From positions 107,729 to 171,728 of IMG/VR virus record IMGVR_UViG_3300025889_000073: a DNA stretch of 64,000 bases. One strand, 5' to 3'. The notes under the pieces are model-generated. The model had not been told where the DNA came from, did no database searches, and saw only the letters and a program-made list of their open reading frames with translations. Made by a program: the position numbers and the translations under genes. Origin of the DNA: a virus. Position 1 is the first letter of the stretch. Every line of letters starts with the position of its first letter. Shown in pieces: positions 28,799 through 36,950 of this stretch.

Positions 28799-29344
28799 AT
28801 GGCATTAAATATTAACGAATTTAGAAGCCAAATGACTGGTGACGGTGCCCGTCCCAATCTATTTGAAGTTTCTATGCCGTTTCCTGGGTTCTCAGCACCA
28901 GGAACAGCACAATCAAAATTAACTTTCCAATGTAAGACGGCTCAATTGCCTGGCGCCACAATTGGTGTGGTGCCTGTACAGTATTTTGGACGTGAGTTAA
29001 AGTTTGCAGGTAACAGAACATTCGCTGACTGGACAATCACAGTTATTAATGATGAAGATTTTGTCATTCGTAACGCCTTTGAGCGTTGGATGAATGGAAT
29101 CAATTCACACAATTTGAATGTTCGTAACCCAGCTGCTTTATCTCCGTTAGGATATACTGTTGATGGAGAAGTCACACAATTTGGTAAACAAGGCGACACC
29201 TTGAAAAAATACAAATTTGTTGGTTTATTTCCAACAGATTTGACACCGATTGATGTTGACTGGGGTTCAAATGATACAATTGAGGAGTTTTCTGTAACTC
29301 TGACGTATCAATGGTGGGAATCCGTAGCCGATAATGTGGTTTAA
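28799..29344 (+). CDS. 19: Tail tube protein gp19
   Basis: A 181-residue tube subunit (T4: 163). RPNLFEVSMPFPGF near residue 19 and FQCKTAQLPGATIGVVPVQYFGRELKFAG are conserved in T4-like tubes, as is the C-terminal SNDTIEEFSVTLTYQWWE. It polymerises inside the sheath to form the DNA conduit. The start follows AGGAGAAAATAA. A clear intrinsic terminator follows the stop codon. Confidence 0.95.
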   Translation: MALNINEFRSQMTGDGARPNLFEVSMPFPGFSAPGTAQSKLTFQCKTAQLPGATIGVVPVQYFGRELKFAGNRTFADWTITVINDEDFVIRNAFERWMNGINSHNLNVRNPAALSPLGYTVDGEVTQFGKQGDTLKKYKFVGLFPTDLTPIDVDWGSNDTIEEFSVTLTYQWWESVADNVV

Positions 29345-29376
29345 ATATTGGGGGGATTTTTCCCCAATATTATTTT
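29344..29376 (+). terminator. Intrinsic terminator after gp19
   Basis: A 10-base-pair stem AATATTGGGG/CCCCAATATT (29344-29353 with 29362-29371) encloses an 8-base loop and is followed by ATTTT. It separates the sheath/tube unit from the portal unit. Confidence 0.8.
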
Positions 29377-29390
29377 AGGATGATAAACAT

Positions 29391-31031
29391 ATGGCAATAA
29401 AACTTTTTGGTTTTACTTTAGGACAAAAGGACGTTGTTCAGCAACAACCGGCTGAGCAACCTTCTTTTGCGCTTCCTAATGAGGCTTTAGATGATGGCGC
29501 AGTAACCGTAACACAAAATGCTTATTACGGTACATATGTAGATTTAGAAGGTTCCATTCGAAATGAATTGGAACTTATTACTCGTTACAGAGAAATGGCT
29601 AATCATCCAGAATTGGAACAAGCCATTGATGATATTGTAAATGAAGCTATTACACACGATGAATCCGGTAGAACGGTAGATATTGTATTAGATAAATTAA
29701 AACAACCAGAATCAATTAAGAAAAAAATTACAGAAGAATTTGAAAATGTTCTTCGTATGTTAAATTTTGGTAATCTTTCTGATGATTTGTTTAAGCGTTG
29801 GTATATTGATGGTAGAATTTATTTCCATGCTGTGGTAGATGAATCTAAACCAAAAGAAGGTATTAAAGAACTTCGTTACATTGACCCACGGAAAATTCGC
29901 AAGGTTCGTGAAATCAAAAAAGACCGAGATCCAAAAACCGGCGCAAACATAATCAAATCAATTGCTGAATATTATGTTTATTCCGACAAAGGAACAACAA
30001 CACAAAATTATTCTGCACAAGTAAACTCAGGTTTAAGAATTGCAACCGATTCGGTTATTAATATTAACTCTGGTTTGATGGATGCAAAGAATACTTTTGT
30101 AATTTCTTATCTACACAAAGCAATTAAGCCACTCAATCAATTGCGTATGATTGAGGACGCAGTAGTTATTTACCGAATATCAAGAGCACCAGAACGCCGT
30201 ATTTTTTACATTGACGTTGGTAACTTACCAAAAGGTAAAGCAGAACAATACTTGCGTGATGTAATGGTCAAGTATCGTAACAAGATGGTTTATGATGCTT
30301 CTACTGGTGAACTCAGAGATGACCGCAAGCATATGTCAATGCTTGAAGATTTCTGGTTACCACGCCGTGAAGGTGGTAAAGGTACAGAGATTACAACTCT
30401 ACCAGCTGGTCAAAACCTTGGTGAGTTAGAAGATGTTAAGTATTTTCAAAAGAAACTTCTTCAATCTTTGAATGTACCTATTTCACGTTTAGAACCACAA
30501 CAAGGCGGCATGATTGGCCTTGGACGTGTTTCTGAAGTTACAAGAGATGAAGTTAAGTTTGCAAAGTTTATCCAAAGATTACGCAATAAATTCTCTCAAA
30601 TTTTTGACGACGCATTGGGCACTCAATTAGTATTAAAAGGTATTTGTACTAAAGAGGAGTGGGAAGAATTTAAAGAAAAAATTTATTATGATTATAAAAA
30701 GGATAATAATTTTACCGAAATGCGTGAAGCTGAATTGCTTCGTGAAAGATTGAATCTATTAGGTACAGTTGACCCGTATATTGGTCGTTATTATTCTGCC
30801 AGCTGGGTCAAAAAGAATGTTTTACAAATGACAGATGACGATATTAAACGTCTGAAAAAAGAAATTGATGAAGAAGAAAAAGAAGGAACAGGTGGTCCTA
30901 CTTTACAACAAGGACAAGAACCGCCGGCTTCACCTGAAGAATATCCACCAGCAGACAATACTGGAGAAGTTGAATCACCAACTCCTCAATTGGATGCTGA
31001 GACAGAACGGTATTCTACCAGGTTAAACTAA
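29391..31031 (+). CDS. 20: Portal vertex protein gp20
   Basis: A 546-residue dodecameric portal protein (T4: 524). Conserved segments include VDLEGSIRNELELITRYREMA near residue 51, the RMIEDAVVIYRISRAPERRIFYIDVGNLP region near 250 and QQGGMIGLGRVSEVTRDEVKF near 370. It is the gatekeeper of DNA entry and nucleates prohead assembly. The C-terminus is acidic and Pro/Gln-rich. It is the first gene after the gp19 terminator and has a TTAGGATGAT leader. Confidence 0.95.
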   Translation: MAIKLFGFTLGQKDVVQQQPAEQPSFALPNEALDDGAVTVTQNAYYGTYVDLEGSIRNELELITRYREMANHPELEQAIDDIVNEAITHDESGRTVDIVLDKLKQPESIKKKITEEFENVLRMLNFGNLSDDLFKRWYIDGRIYFHAVVDESKPKEGIKELRYIDPRKIRKVREIKKDRDPKTGANIIKSIAEYYVYSDKGTTTQNYSAQVNSGLRIATDSVININSGLMDAKNTFVISYLHKAIKPLNQLRMIEDAVVIYRISRAPERRIFYIDVGNLPKGKAEQYLRDVMVKYRNKMVYDASTGELRDDRKHMSMLEDFWLPRREGGKGTEITTLPAGQNLGELEDVKYFQKKLLQSLNVPISRLEPQQGGMIGLGRVSEVTRDEVKFAKFIQRLRNKFSQIFDDALGTQLVLKGICTKEEWEEFKEKIYYDYKKDNNFTEMREAELLRERLNLLGTVDPYIGRYYSASWVKKNVLQMTDDDIKRLKKEIDEEEKEGTGGPTLQQGQEPPASPEEYPPADNTGEVESPTPQLDAETERYSTRLN

Positions 31032-31034
31032 ATA
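31028..31034 (+). promoter_or_regulatory. Late promoter-like box upstream of gp67-like gene
   Basis: CTAAATA overlaps the gp20 stop, 18 bases before the next ATG. It fits the TAAATA pattern of the other late boxes here. Confidence 0.4.
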
Positions 31035-31051
31035 ATTAACGAGGAAAAATT

Positions 31052-31270
31052 ATGGACACACAAAAATTCATACAAAATGTTGCTGACGGCGAATCAACAA
31101 AAGCTAAAGAGACATTAGAGAATCTTTTAGCTTCTAAAGCTTTTGATTCTTTAGATGCAAGAAAACAACAGATTGCTAAAACAATTTATAACGGTGGGCA
31201 AACAGAAGTCGAGTCTGAAATTGAAGTTCAAGACACAGAAGATACTCCTTTAGAAACAGAAGAAGAATGA
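31052..31270 (+). CDS. 67: Prohead core protein gp67-like
   Basis: A 72-residue protein immediately after gp20, the position of gene 67 in T4. It has the same design as T4 gp67: a short helical N-terminal half (KAKETLENLLASKAFDSLDARKQQIAKTIYN) and an acidic C-terminal tail rich in Glu and Asp. T4 gp67 is an abundant core component cleaved by the gp21 protease during maturation. A good GAGGAAAAAT site precedes it. The stop overlaps the next ATG. Confidence 0.7.
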   Translation: MDTQKFIQNVADGESTKAKETLENLLASKAFDSLDARKQQIAKTIYNGGQTEVESEIEVQDTEDTPLETEEE

Positions 31271-32001
31271 AATCATTAGAAGATTTTAAAAATACTTTAG
31301 AAGAAGAAAAATCAGACTACTCTAAGTTTGATGTGTTAGTTCGTGCTGGGCTTGCTAACAAAGCTCAGCTTGCTCGTATACACCGTGTTTTGGATAAAAT
31401 GACGGAAGACCGGCCACAATTTAATAATGCCGATAAAATGATTGTGCAGAATTTGTTCAATAAGATGGTCGACTTACTATCCAATAATAAACAAATTTTT
31501 CAAAAAACTAGACAAGCAGTTAGAGAAGAATCCGAAGAAGAATTTGAAAATGCAATTCAAATTTCTGAAGAAACCCCAGACTTACCTAAGGACCCACCTT
31601 TCGTTTTGGTGTTAAAAAGAAAAGCTATAAGACTTTTTCCAAACAAAGTTAAAATGGCTTTGTATTACAACCAAAAATTAGACAAGTATTTTTCAATACC
31701 TTACGGACCAAATGTTTCTGCTGGCCCGTTGCAAGCAGAAGAAGCCGAAGAAGAACAAGTTACGATTGTAGAAGCGGTAATGGACCAATTACATAAGATT
31801 GTAGGCAAGAAGCAAGCGAATACAGTTAAGTTTGCCAACGGCCAAACTAGGAAGGTGGACCACTTCACTGCTTCTGCAATCACTCAAGTACACAATGCCC
31901 TCAATGATGAAAACAAAAAGAAGTTTGCAGATATGGTTCATAAATCACCTGCACACTTAGCTAAAGCATCAGACTTTGCTTTTAGTAGGGCTAAAAAATG
32001 A
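31267..32001 (+). CDS. Conserved T4-like head-operon protein
   Basis: A 244-residue protein lying between the gp67- and gp68-like genes. The N-terminal half (SDYSKFDVLVRAGLANKAQLARIH, then NNADKMIVQNLFNKMVDLLSNNKQIFQ) is a conserved protein of aquatic T4-like phages known to me only as hypothetical. The centre (FVLVLKRKAIRLFPNKVKMALYYNQ) and the C-terminal TVKFANGQTRKVDHFTASAI region (about residues 185-205) look like separate small domains. ATGA overlaps link it to both neighbours. Participation in the prohead core is inferred from position. Confidence 0.6.
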   Translation: MKSLEDFKNTLEEEKSDYSKFDVLVRAGLANKAQLARIHRVLDKMTEDRPQFNNADKMIVQNLFNKMVDLLSNNKQIFQKTRQAVREESEEEFENAIQISEETPDLPKDPPFVLVLKRKAIRLFPNKVKMALYYNQKLDKYFSIPYGPNVSAGPLQAEEAEEEQVTIVEAVMDQLHKIVGKKQANTVKFANGQTRKVDHFTASAITQVHNALNDENKKKFADMVHKSPAHLAKASDFAFSRAKK

Positions 32002-32435
32002 CATTCTTAGATTGTATTTTAGAGAACAAACTAAGTGAGGCAAAAGATAAAATTATCGAGCGTCTAAATAATATTGCGGCAAAAAAATTAGAAGAAGCAA
32101 AAAAATATATTGCTTCTGATATGTATGAAGAAGTTGAGATAGATGAGGCTGCAAACCGCAACATTATTAAGATGGGTAGAATCAGTAAGATTCGCCGTAG
32201 GATTCGAAGAAATGCAAAAGGTCGTATTGTTGTTCAAAAGAATCGCAGACGGTCAGGTATTAAAGGATATAGAATTTCAGGTAATACAGTAAAACGTATT
32301 CCTGCCACAGAAAGATTAAGAAAGGCACGTTTATTAAAACGGTCATGGAAAACAACTAGAAGAGCTAAATTGCGCCGGTCATTGTTAAAAAGGAAGATGT
32401 CAATGCGTAGGCGCTCATCAATGGGACTAAGATAA
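31998..32435 (+). CDS. 68: Prohead core protein gp68-like with basic tail
   Basis: A 145-residue protein. Residues 1-50 (DCILENKLSEAKDKIIERLNNIAAKKLEEAKKYIASDMYEE, shown here by its ends) match the recurrent N-terminal helical module of T4-like prohead core proteins. From about residue 58 to the end the protein is extraordinarily basic, dense in Arg and Lys (RISKIRRRIRRNAKGRIVV; KRKMSMRRRSSMGLR). The order 67-x-68-21-22-23 supports gp68. The tail could contact DNA or the acidic scaffold. The name is from position and N-terminal pattern only. Confidence 0.55.
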   Translation: MTFLDCILENKLSEAKDKIIERLNNIAAKKLEEAKKYIASDMYEEVEIDEAANRNIIKMGRISKIRRRIRRNAKGRIVVQKNRRRSGIKGYRISGNTVKRIPATERLRKARLLKRSWKTTRRAKLRRSLLKRKMSMRRRSSMGLR

Positions 32436-32436
32436 A

Positions 32437-32802
32437 ATGGCATATGAAATTATAAACAACAAAAGAAGTAAATCGGTAATTCGAGTTACTGGTACTGGCG
32501 ATACTGCAATAAATTTATTAATGTTAGCCGCTGATAATACAGAAACCATTCAATCAGCCTCAATTACAAGTGTACTGAGTTCTTCAAACGGAATTTGGTC
32601 TGTTTATCGTGGTGATGATAATACTGGTGTTTTAATTTTAGAATTGCCAGATGCTGTTGATTGGCCATTAACAACTCATGATATATCATTGGGTAATACA
32701 TCAACAGCAAATGTTTTCATTAATAATAGTGGCGCAAACGGAACTTTAATTTTAACTGTGAGTAAACAAGCTACTTACAACCCGCCGCAGACAGGAATGT
32801 AA
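32437..32802 (+). CDS. Small beta-rich protein in the head operon
   Basis: A 121-residue protein between the core and protease genes. It is composed of alternating beta-type stretches (SVIRVTGTGDTAINLLMLA, SSNGIWSVYRGDDNTGVLILEL, NGTLILTVSKQATY) without charge clusters or membrane segments. I recognise the type from other aquatic myoviruses but no function. Its place and fold style suggest a capsid decoration or minor virion protein. It starts one base after the upstream stop. Confidence 0.5.
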   Translation: MAYEIINNKRSKSVIRVTGTGDTAINLLMLAADNTETIQSASITSVLSSSNGIWSVYRGDDNTGVLILELPDAVDWPLTTHDISLGNTSTANVFINNSGANGTLILTVSKQATYNPPQTGM

Positions 32803-32803
32803 A

Positions 32804-33454
32804 ATGAAACTCATTAGAGAAACAGTAGAAGAAGTAAAGTACCTAACAGAAACCACCGAAAAAGGTGGTAAAAAGCTTTATATTGAAGGTACTTTTCTTG
32901 TTGGTGATACAGTCAACAAAAACAATCGAATGTATAAAATGAATACTCTCAGAACTGAGGTTGAGAGATATCAAGATGAATTCATTAAGACAAATCGTGC
33001 TCTTGGTGAATTAGGTCATCCGGATACACCCACAATCAACCTTGAAAGAGTTTCACACAAGATTGTTTCATTGAGTGAGGATGGCAATACTTTTTATGGT
33101 AAAGCTTTAATTCTTGATACACCTTATGGCAATATCGTCAAAAACTTTATTGACAATGATGTTAATTTAGGTGTTTCTTCAAGAGCTCTTGGCTCTTTGC
33201 AACAAACTAAAGAAGGTTATAACTTGGTTCAAGATGACCTTCGCCTTGCTACAGCAGCTGATATTGTTGCTGACCCCTCTGCCCCAGGCGCTTTCGTTAA
33301 TGGTATCATGGAGAATAAAGAGTGGATGTTCGTAGATGGTAAGTTTGTTGAATCGGACTTTGACCATGCAAAAAAACAAATTCGAACAGCTTCTAAACAA
33401 CAAATTGAAGAAGTTGCTCTAAAATTATTCGAAAATTACCTACGAAAACTTTAA
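32804..33454 (+). CDS. 21: Prohead core protease gp21
   Basis: A 216-residue serine protease (T4: 212) that matures the prohead by cleaving core and capsid proteins after (I/L)xE. The catalytic His lies in GELGHPDTPTINLERVSHKI near residue 72, and the catalytic Ser in NLGVSSRALGSL near residue 125. DRVNKNNRMY-like sequence (here DTVNKNNRMYKMNTL) precedes it. Its own targets probably include a site in gp23 near residue 51. Confidence 0.93.
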   Translation: MKLIRETVEEVKYLTETTEKGGKKLYIEGTFLVGDTVNKNNRMYKMNTLRTEVERYQDEFIKTNRALGELGHPDTPTINLERVSHKIVSLSEDGNTFYGKALILDTPYGNIVKNFIDNDVNLGVSSRALGSLQQTKEGYNLVQDDLRLATAADIVADPSAPGAFVNGIMENKEWMFVDGKFVESDFDHAKKQIRTASKQQIEEVALKLFENYLRKL

Positions 33455-33457
33455 AAT

Positions 33458-33465
33458 TATAAATA
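33458..33465 (+). promoter_or_regulatory. Late promoter, exact T4 consensus, upstream of gp22
   Basis: TATAAATA, identical to the T4 late -10 consensus, lies in the 33-base gap between gp21 and gp22, 22 bases upstream of the ATG. It is the best late promoter in the window. Confidence 0.7.
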
Positions 33466-33487
33466 CAAAATAATAAGGAGAATCCTA

Positions 33488-34504
33488 ATGGCTCAAAATA
33501 AACTAATGGAAGCGGCTGCAGAAGTTCTTGCTGGTAGCAAAGCAAAAGCAGCATCTATGCCTCCGCAAAAATTAGATGGCGAAGTTGTAGACGTTGGTGG
33601 TCCTACACCACAAAATGCGAAACCCGATGATGATTCGCATAAAATGGATGTGACCAAAGCAGCGAAGAAAGCTACGGCACCGTCCACCAAACCCTCTGAT
33701 GCTTCCGCTAAAATGGAAGAAGTCGAAGAGCAAGAAGAAGTTATTGCTGAAGAAGAGCAAGTTGAGCAAGAAAAACTCGACTTATCTGAAGACATTGATG
33801 CTTTGTTTGCTGACGATAAAAACATTTCGGAAGAATTCAAATCTAAAGTCACAACTATTTTTGAAGCCCGAGTTACTGACCGTATTTCTCAAATCCAAGA
33901 ACAAATGGAAGAAAAATATGCTAGTCAATTAGAAGAATCGGTTGAAGAAATCAAAAAAGACCTTACAGAAAAGGTTGATGATTACCTCAACTATGTTGTT
34001 GAACAATGGATGTCGGAAAATGAAATTGCTATCGAATCTAGCCTCCGTTCTGAATTGACGGAAGAATTCATTACTGGCCTCCGTAATCTGTTCGCAGAAC
34101 ATTATATTGATGTACCTGCTGAAAAAGTTGACCTTGTTGATGAACTTGCTAGTAAAGTTGAAGAACTTGAAGGCAAACTCGATGAGGAAATTGAGCGAGG
34201 CATGAGTTTCGCTAAAGCTCTTGTTGAATCACGCAAGGGTGAAATTGTTAGAGATGTAACGGAAGGTCTTACAGACACTCAAGTTGAAAAAATCAAATCG
34301 CTTGCAGAGAGCGTTGAATTCTCCACAGAGGACGAATACAAAGAAAAACTTGAGACAATCCGTGAAAACTATTTCCCCACAAATGTGAAGAAAGCTGACG
34401 AGCAACAACTGCATGAGCAGGTAGAAGATGCTGAAGAACAAAAAGTCATTCATGACCCAATGGTTGCCGCAGTATCACAAGCTATTTCGAAAACTAAAAA
34501 ATAA
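33488..34504 (+). CDS. 22: Prohead scaffold core protein gp22
   Basis: A 338-residue scaffold protein (T4: 269) with the expected features: an acidic, Glu/Lys-rich, almost entirely helical sequence and a long central coiled coil (about residues 100-260). A disordered Ala/Pro/Lys-rich N-terminal region spans residues 15-75. It templates gp23 assembly and is degraded by gp21. It directly precedes gp23. An AAGGAGAA site precedes the start. Confidence 0.88.
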   Translation: MAQNKLMEAAAEVLAGSKAKAASMPPQKLDGEVVDVGGPTPQNAKPDDDSHKMDVTKAAKKATAPSTKPSDASAKMEEVEEQEEVIAEEEQVEQEKLDLSEDIDALFADDKNISEEFKSKVTTIFEARVTDRISQIQEQMEEKYASQLEESVEEIKKDLTEKVDDYLNYVVEQWMSENEIAIESSLRSELTEEFITGLRNLFAEHYIDVPAEKVDLVDELASKVEELEGKLDEEIERGMSFAKALVESRKGEIVRDVTEGLTDTQVEKIKSLAESVEFSTEDEYKEKLETIRENYFPTNVKKADEQQLHEQVEDAEEQKVIHDPMVAAVSQAISKTKK

Positions 34505-34526
34505 TAAAAACTAAGGAGACTTAAAA

Positions 34527-35837
34527 ATGTATTTGTCCGAATCTTTACAAAAGAAATGGGAAGGCGTTCTGGACCATCCAGACCTGGCTCCCATTAAAGA
34601 CCCCTATCGTAAGGCGGTTACCGCTGTTGTTTTGGAAAACCAAGCAACAGAAATGAGAAAAGCTGGCATGATTAATGAAGCTTCACCCACAAACTCGGCC
34701 GGTGACGGTGGTTTTACTGGTGGTGCTACAGCTACAGGTCCTGTTGCTGGTTTCGACCCTATCCTCATTTCGCTGGTTCGCCGTTCGTTGCCGAATCTGA
34801 TTGCGTATGATGTCTGCGGCGTTCAGCCGATGACAGGTCCTACCGGTCTGATTTTTGCAATGCGTTCTACCTATGGTACAGACCGTAGTGGTACTGAAGC
34901 CTTTTACAATGAGGCTAACACAGGCCATTCGGGTATTGGTGGCGCACAAGCTGCTCTTGGCGTTGGTGCTGCTGCATCGAACACCTTCTTGAGCAACGCT
35001 TCGGCTGTTGCTGGTTATTCCACTTCTGCTGGTGAGGACAATCCTTTCCGTGAGATGGGTTTCTCGATTGAGAAAGTTACCGTTACTGCAAATACCCGTG
35101 CTCTGAAGGCCGAGTATTCGATGGAACTTGCTCAAGACCTGAAAGCTGTTCATGGTCTGGATGCAGAAACAGAACTCAGCAACATTCTTTCTTCGGAAAT
35201 TCTTGCTGAAATCAACCGTGAAGTTATCCGTAACATTTATGGTACGGCTGTTACCGGTGCTCAAATCGGTACGACAACTGAAGGTACGTTTGACCTCGAC
35301 ACCGATTCGAACGGCCGTTGGATGGTTGAAAAAGTCAAAGGTCTGGCTTTCCAGATTGAGCGTGAAGCTAACGCTATCGCCAAAGAAACCCGTAGAGGGA
35401 AAGGTAACATCATGATTTGTTCGTCTGATGTTGCTTCTGCTCTCGCTATGGCAGGCATTCTCGACTACAATTCGGCTCTGGCTTCGAATGTTAACTTGAC
35501 CGTTGACGATACTGGCAATACTTTTGCTGGCACGTTGTTTGGTCGTGTTAAAGTTTACATTGACCCGTATTTCACTGCTACGAATTCTAACGAATTTGCT
35601 GTTGTTGGTTATAAGGGTAGCAATGCTTATGACTCTGGTCTGTTCTATTGCCCATACGTTCCTCTGCAAATGGTTCGTGCGGTTGATACGACAACCTTCC
35701 AGCCAAAAATTGGTTTCAAAACCCGTTACGGCATGGTTGCAAATCCTTTTGCACAAGGTACAGTCAAGGGTGAAGGCGCTCGTACAGTTCTTACGAACAA
35801 GTACTATCGTGCTTTCAAGGTTGCAAACTTGATGTAA
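34527..35837 (+). CDS. 23: Major capsid protein gp23
   Basis: A 436-residue HK97-fold capsid subunit (T4: 521). ALIxxSLPNLIAYDV-type sequence (SLVRRSLPNLIAYDVCGVQPM near residue 86) and YGTDRSGTEAFYNEANTG near 115 are diagnostic. The propeptide probably ends at INE51/A52, matching the gp21 cleavage rule. It is the product expected in highest amount, and codon use is distinct from neighbours: many CTG, CGT, TTC and ACC codons. An AAGGAG site precedes it and a strong terminator follows. Confidence 0.96.
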   Translation: MYLSESLQKKWEGVLDHPDLAPIKDPYRKAVTAVVLENQATEMRKAGMINEASPTNSAGDGGFTGGATATGPVAGFDPILISLVRRSLPNLIAYDVCGVQPMTGPTGLIFAMRSTYGTDRSGTEAFYNEANTGHSGIGGAQAALGVGAAASNTFLSNASAVAGYSTSAGEDNPFREMGFSIEKVTVTANTRALKAEYSMELAQDLKAVHGLDAETELSNILSSEILAEINREVIRNIYGTAVTGAQIGTTTEGTFDLDTDSNGRWMVEKVKGLAFQIEREANAIAKETRRGKGNIMICSSDVASALAMAGILDYNSALASNVNLTVDDTGNTFAGTLFGRVKVYIDPYFTATNSNEFAVVGYKGSNAYDSGLFYCPYVPLQMVRAVDTTTFQPKIGFKTRYGMVANPFAQGTVKGEGARTVLTNKYYRAFKVANLM

Positions 35838-35880
35838 TCTTTACAGTCTCAATAATATATAACAATAAATGAGACTTTAA

Positions 35881-35909
35881 GACCCACCAGAAATGGTGGG
35901 TCTTTTTTT
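35881..35909 (+). terminator. Intrinsic terminator after gp23
   Basis: A perfect 8-base-pair stem GACCCACC/GGTGGGTC with a 6-base loop is followed by seven T residues. It ends the head operon. Confidence 0.9.
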
Positions 35910-35913
35910 ACGC

Positions 35914-35920
35914 CTAAATA
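35914..35920 (+). promoter_or_regulatory. Late promoter-like box, possibly leaderless
   Basis: CTAAATA lies directly after the gp23 terminator and ends 5 bases before the ATG at 35926. A late transcript would begin at or near that ATG, and no Shine-Dalgarno sequence is present. Confidence 0.45.
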
Positions 35921-35925
35921 ATACT

Positions 35926-36465
35926 ATGTCAGCATTAACTAGAAACCCTACAAATCCAAATTTTCTACAAAGCAACAAATATCAGTTGAACTTTAGTAGA
36001 TTACCTAACTTGCAATACTTTTGCCAATCGGTAAGTGTGCCTGGCATTTCATTGTCAGAAGCTGTAATTAATACACCTTTTGTTGATTTATATTCTCCAG
36101 GTGAAAAAGCTATATACGATTTAATTAATGTGACATTTATGATTGATGAAGAAATGAAATCGTGGATTGAAGTACACGATTGGATTAGAGCAATGACTTT
36201 TCCTAAAGAATATGAAGAATATAAAAATTTGAAATCCATAAGTCAAATTTCTGCTATAAAAGCAAACAAATTTCCTCAATTTTCTGATGCAACTCTAACA
36301 GTATTATCATCTTCAAACAAACCATATTATTCATTTAAATTTCATAATATTTTTCCAACAACTTTATCCACTTTTGTTATGAGTACACAAGATAGTCCGG
36401 ACACTATTATGACTGCCGATGCAACATTTCGGTATGAATACTACGACATTGAAAAATTGTTTTAA
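35926..36465 (+). CDS. Tail tube-like protein (gp19/gp3/gp54 type)
   Basis: A 179-residue protein. I take the ATG at 35926; an in-frame ATG at 35893 lies inside the gp23 terminator stem. NKYQLNFSRLPNLQYFCQSVSVPGISL and the following NTPFVDLYSPGEKAIYDLINVTFMIDE (quoted in part) are typical of tube-fold proteins of T4-like phages, related to gp19 and gp54. In cyanophage genomes the gene after gp23 is often called gp3, the tube terminator, and the length is close to T4 gp3 (176). I cannot decide among these. uvsY follows. Confidence 0.7.
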   Translation: MSALTRNPTNPNFLQSNKYQLNFSRLPNLQYFCQSVSVPGISLSEAVINTPFVDLYSPGEKAIYDLINVTFMIDEEMKSWIEVHDWIRAMTFPKEYEEYKNLKSISQISAIKANKFPQFSDATLTVLSSSNKPYYSFKFHNIFPTTLSTFVMSTQDSPDTIMTADATFRYEYYDIEKLF

Positions 36466-36471
36466 AATAGC

Positions 36472-36500
36472 TTGACAAAAGGTTGCGAATAGTGTAACCT
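36472..36500 (+). promoter_or_regulatory. Sigma70-type promoter for uvsY
   Basis: TTGACA (36472-36477), a 17-base spacer and TAACCT (36495-36500) precede uvsY. An AGGTT...AACCT inverted repeat (36480-36484 and 36496-36500) spans the spacer and -10. The -10 is weak (3 of 6 consensus). Confidence 0.55.
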
Positions 36501-36518
36501 AATGTTTGGAGGTATATT

Positions 36519-36950
36519 ATGAAAATTGATGAAGTGCTTGAGATGTGGTCCAAAGATGCCGAGGTTGATAGAACAGAACCAGGCAAAGAACTACTAAAAA
36601 TTCCCAAATTACACAGTAAGTATCTGAACATACTTTCCCAACATCGTTTACTCTCCAAACAGGCAGAGTTTAAATATAACACAATGAAAAAACTTAAATG
36701 GGAATATTACACAGGTAAGTTAGATGAGGATACATTAAGTAAGTATGGATGGGAACCATTTCCTTACACCCTCAAATCCGAAATGAATACATATTTAGAG
36801 AGTGATGAAGATATTAATAAATTTATGGCACAAAAAGTAATGTATGATGAAATTGTGGACATCTGTACTTCTATACTCAAAGAACTAAACAGTCGCACAT
36901 TCCAATTGCGTGACTTCATATCATGGGAAAAATTTATACAAGGTGTTTGA
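36519..36950 (+). CDS. uvsY: Recombination mediator UvsY
   Basis: A 143-residue UvsY (T4: 137), which loads UvsX onto gp32-coated single-stranded DNA. Conserved parts are MWSKDAEVDRTEPGKELLKIPKLHSKYL (in part) near residue 9, and YYTGKLDEDTLSKYGWEPFP near residue 63. The protein is helical with a C-terminal oligomerisation region. A TTGGAGGT site precedes the ATG. It overlaps the start region of uvsW, as expected for this pair. Confidence 0.92.
   Translation: MKIDEVLEMWSKDAEVDRTEPGKELLKIPKLHSKYLNILSQHRLLSKQAEFKYNTMKKLKWEYYTGKLDEDTLSKYGWEPFPYTLKSEMNTYLESDEDINKFMAQKVMYDEIVDICTSILKELNSRTFQLRDFISWEKFIQGV

Noticed and set aside
34683-35756. A 357-codon minus-strand frame across gp23
   Set aside because: It mirrors the capsid gene and lacks a ribosome-binding site or family motif; long antisense frames arise from the capsid's codon bias.
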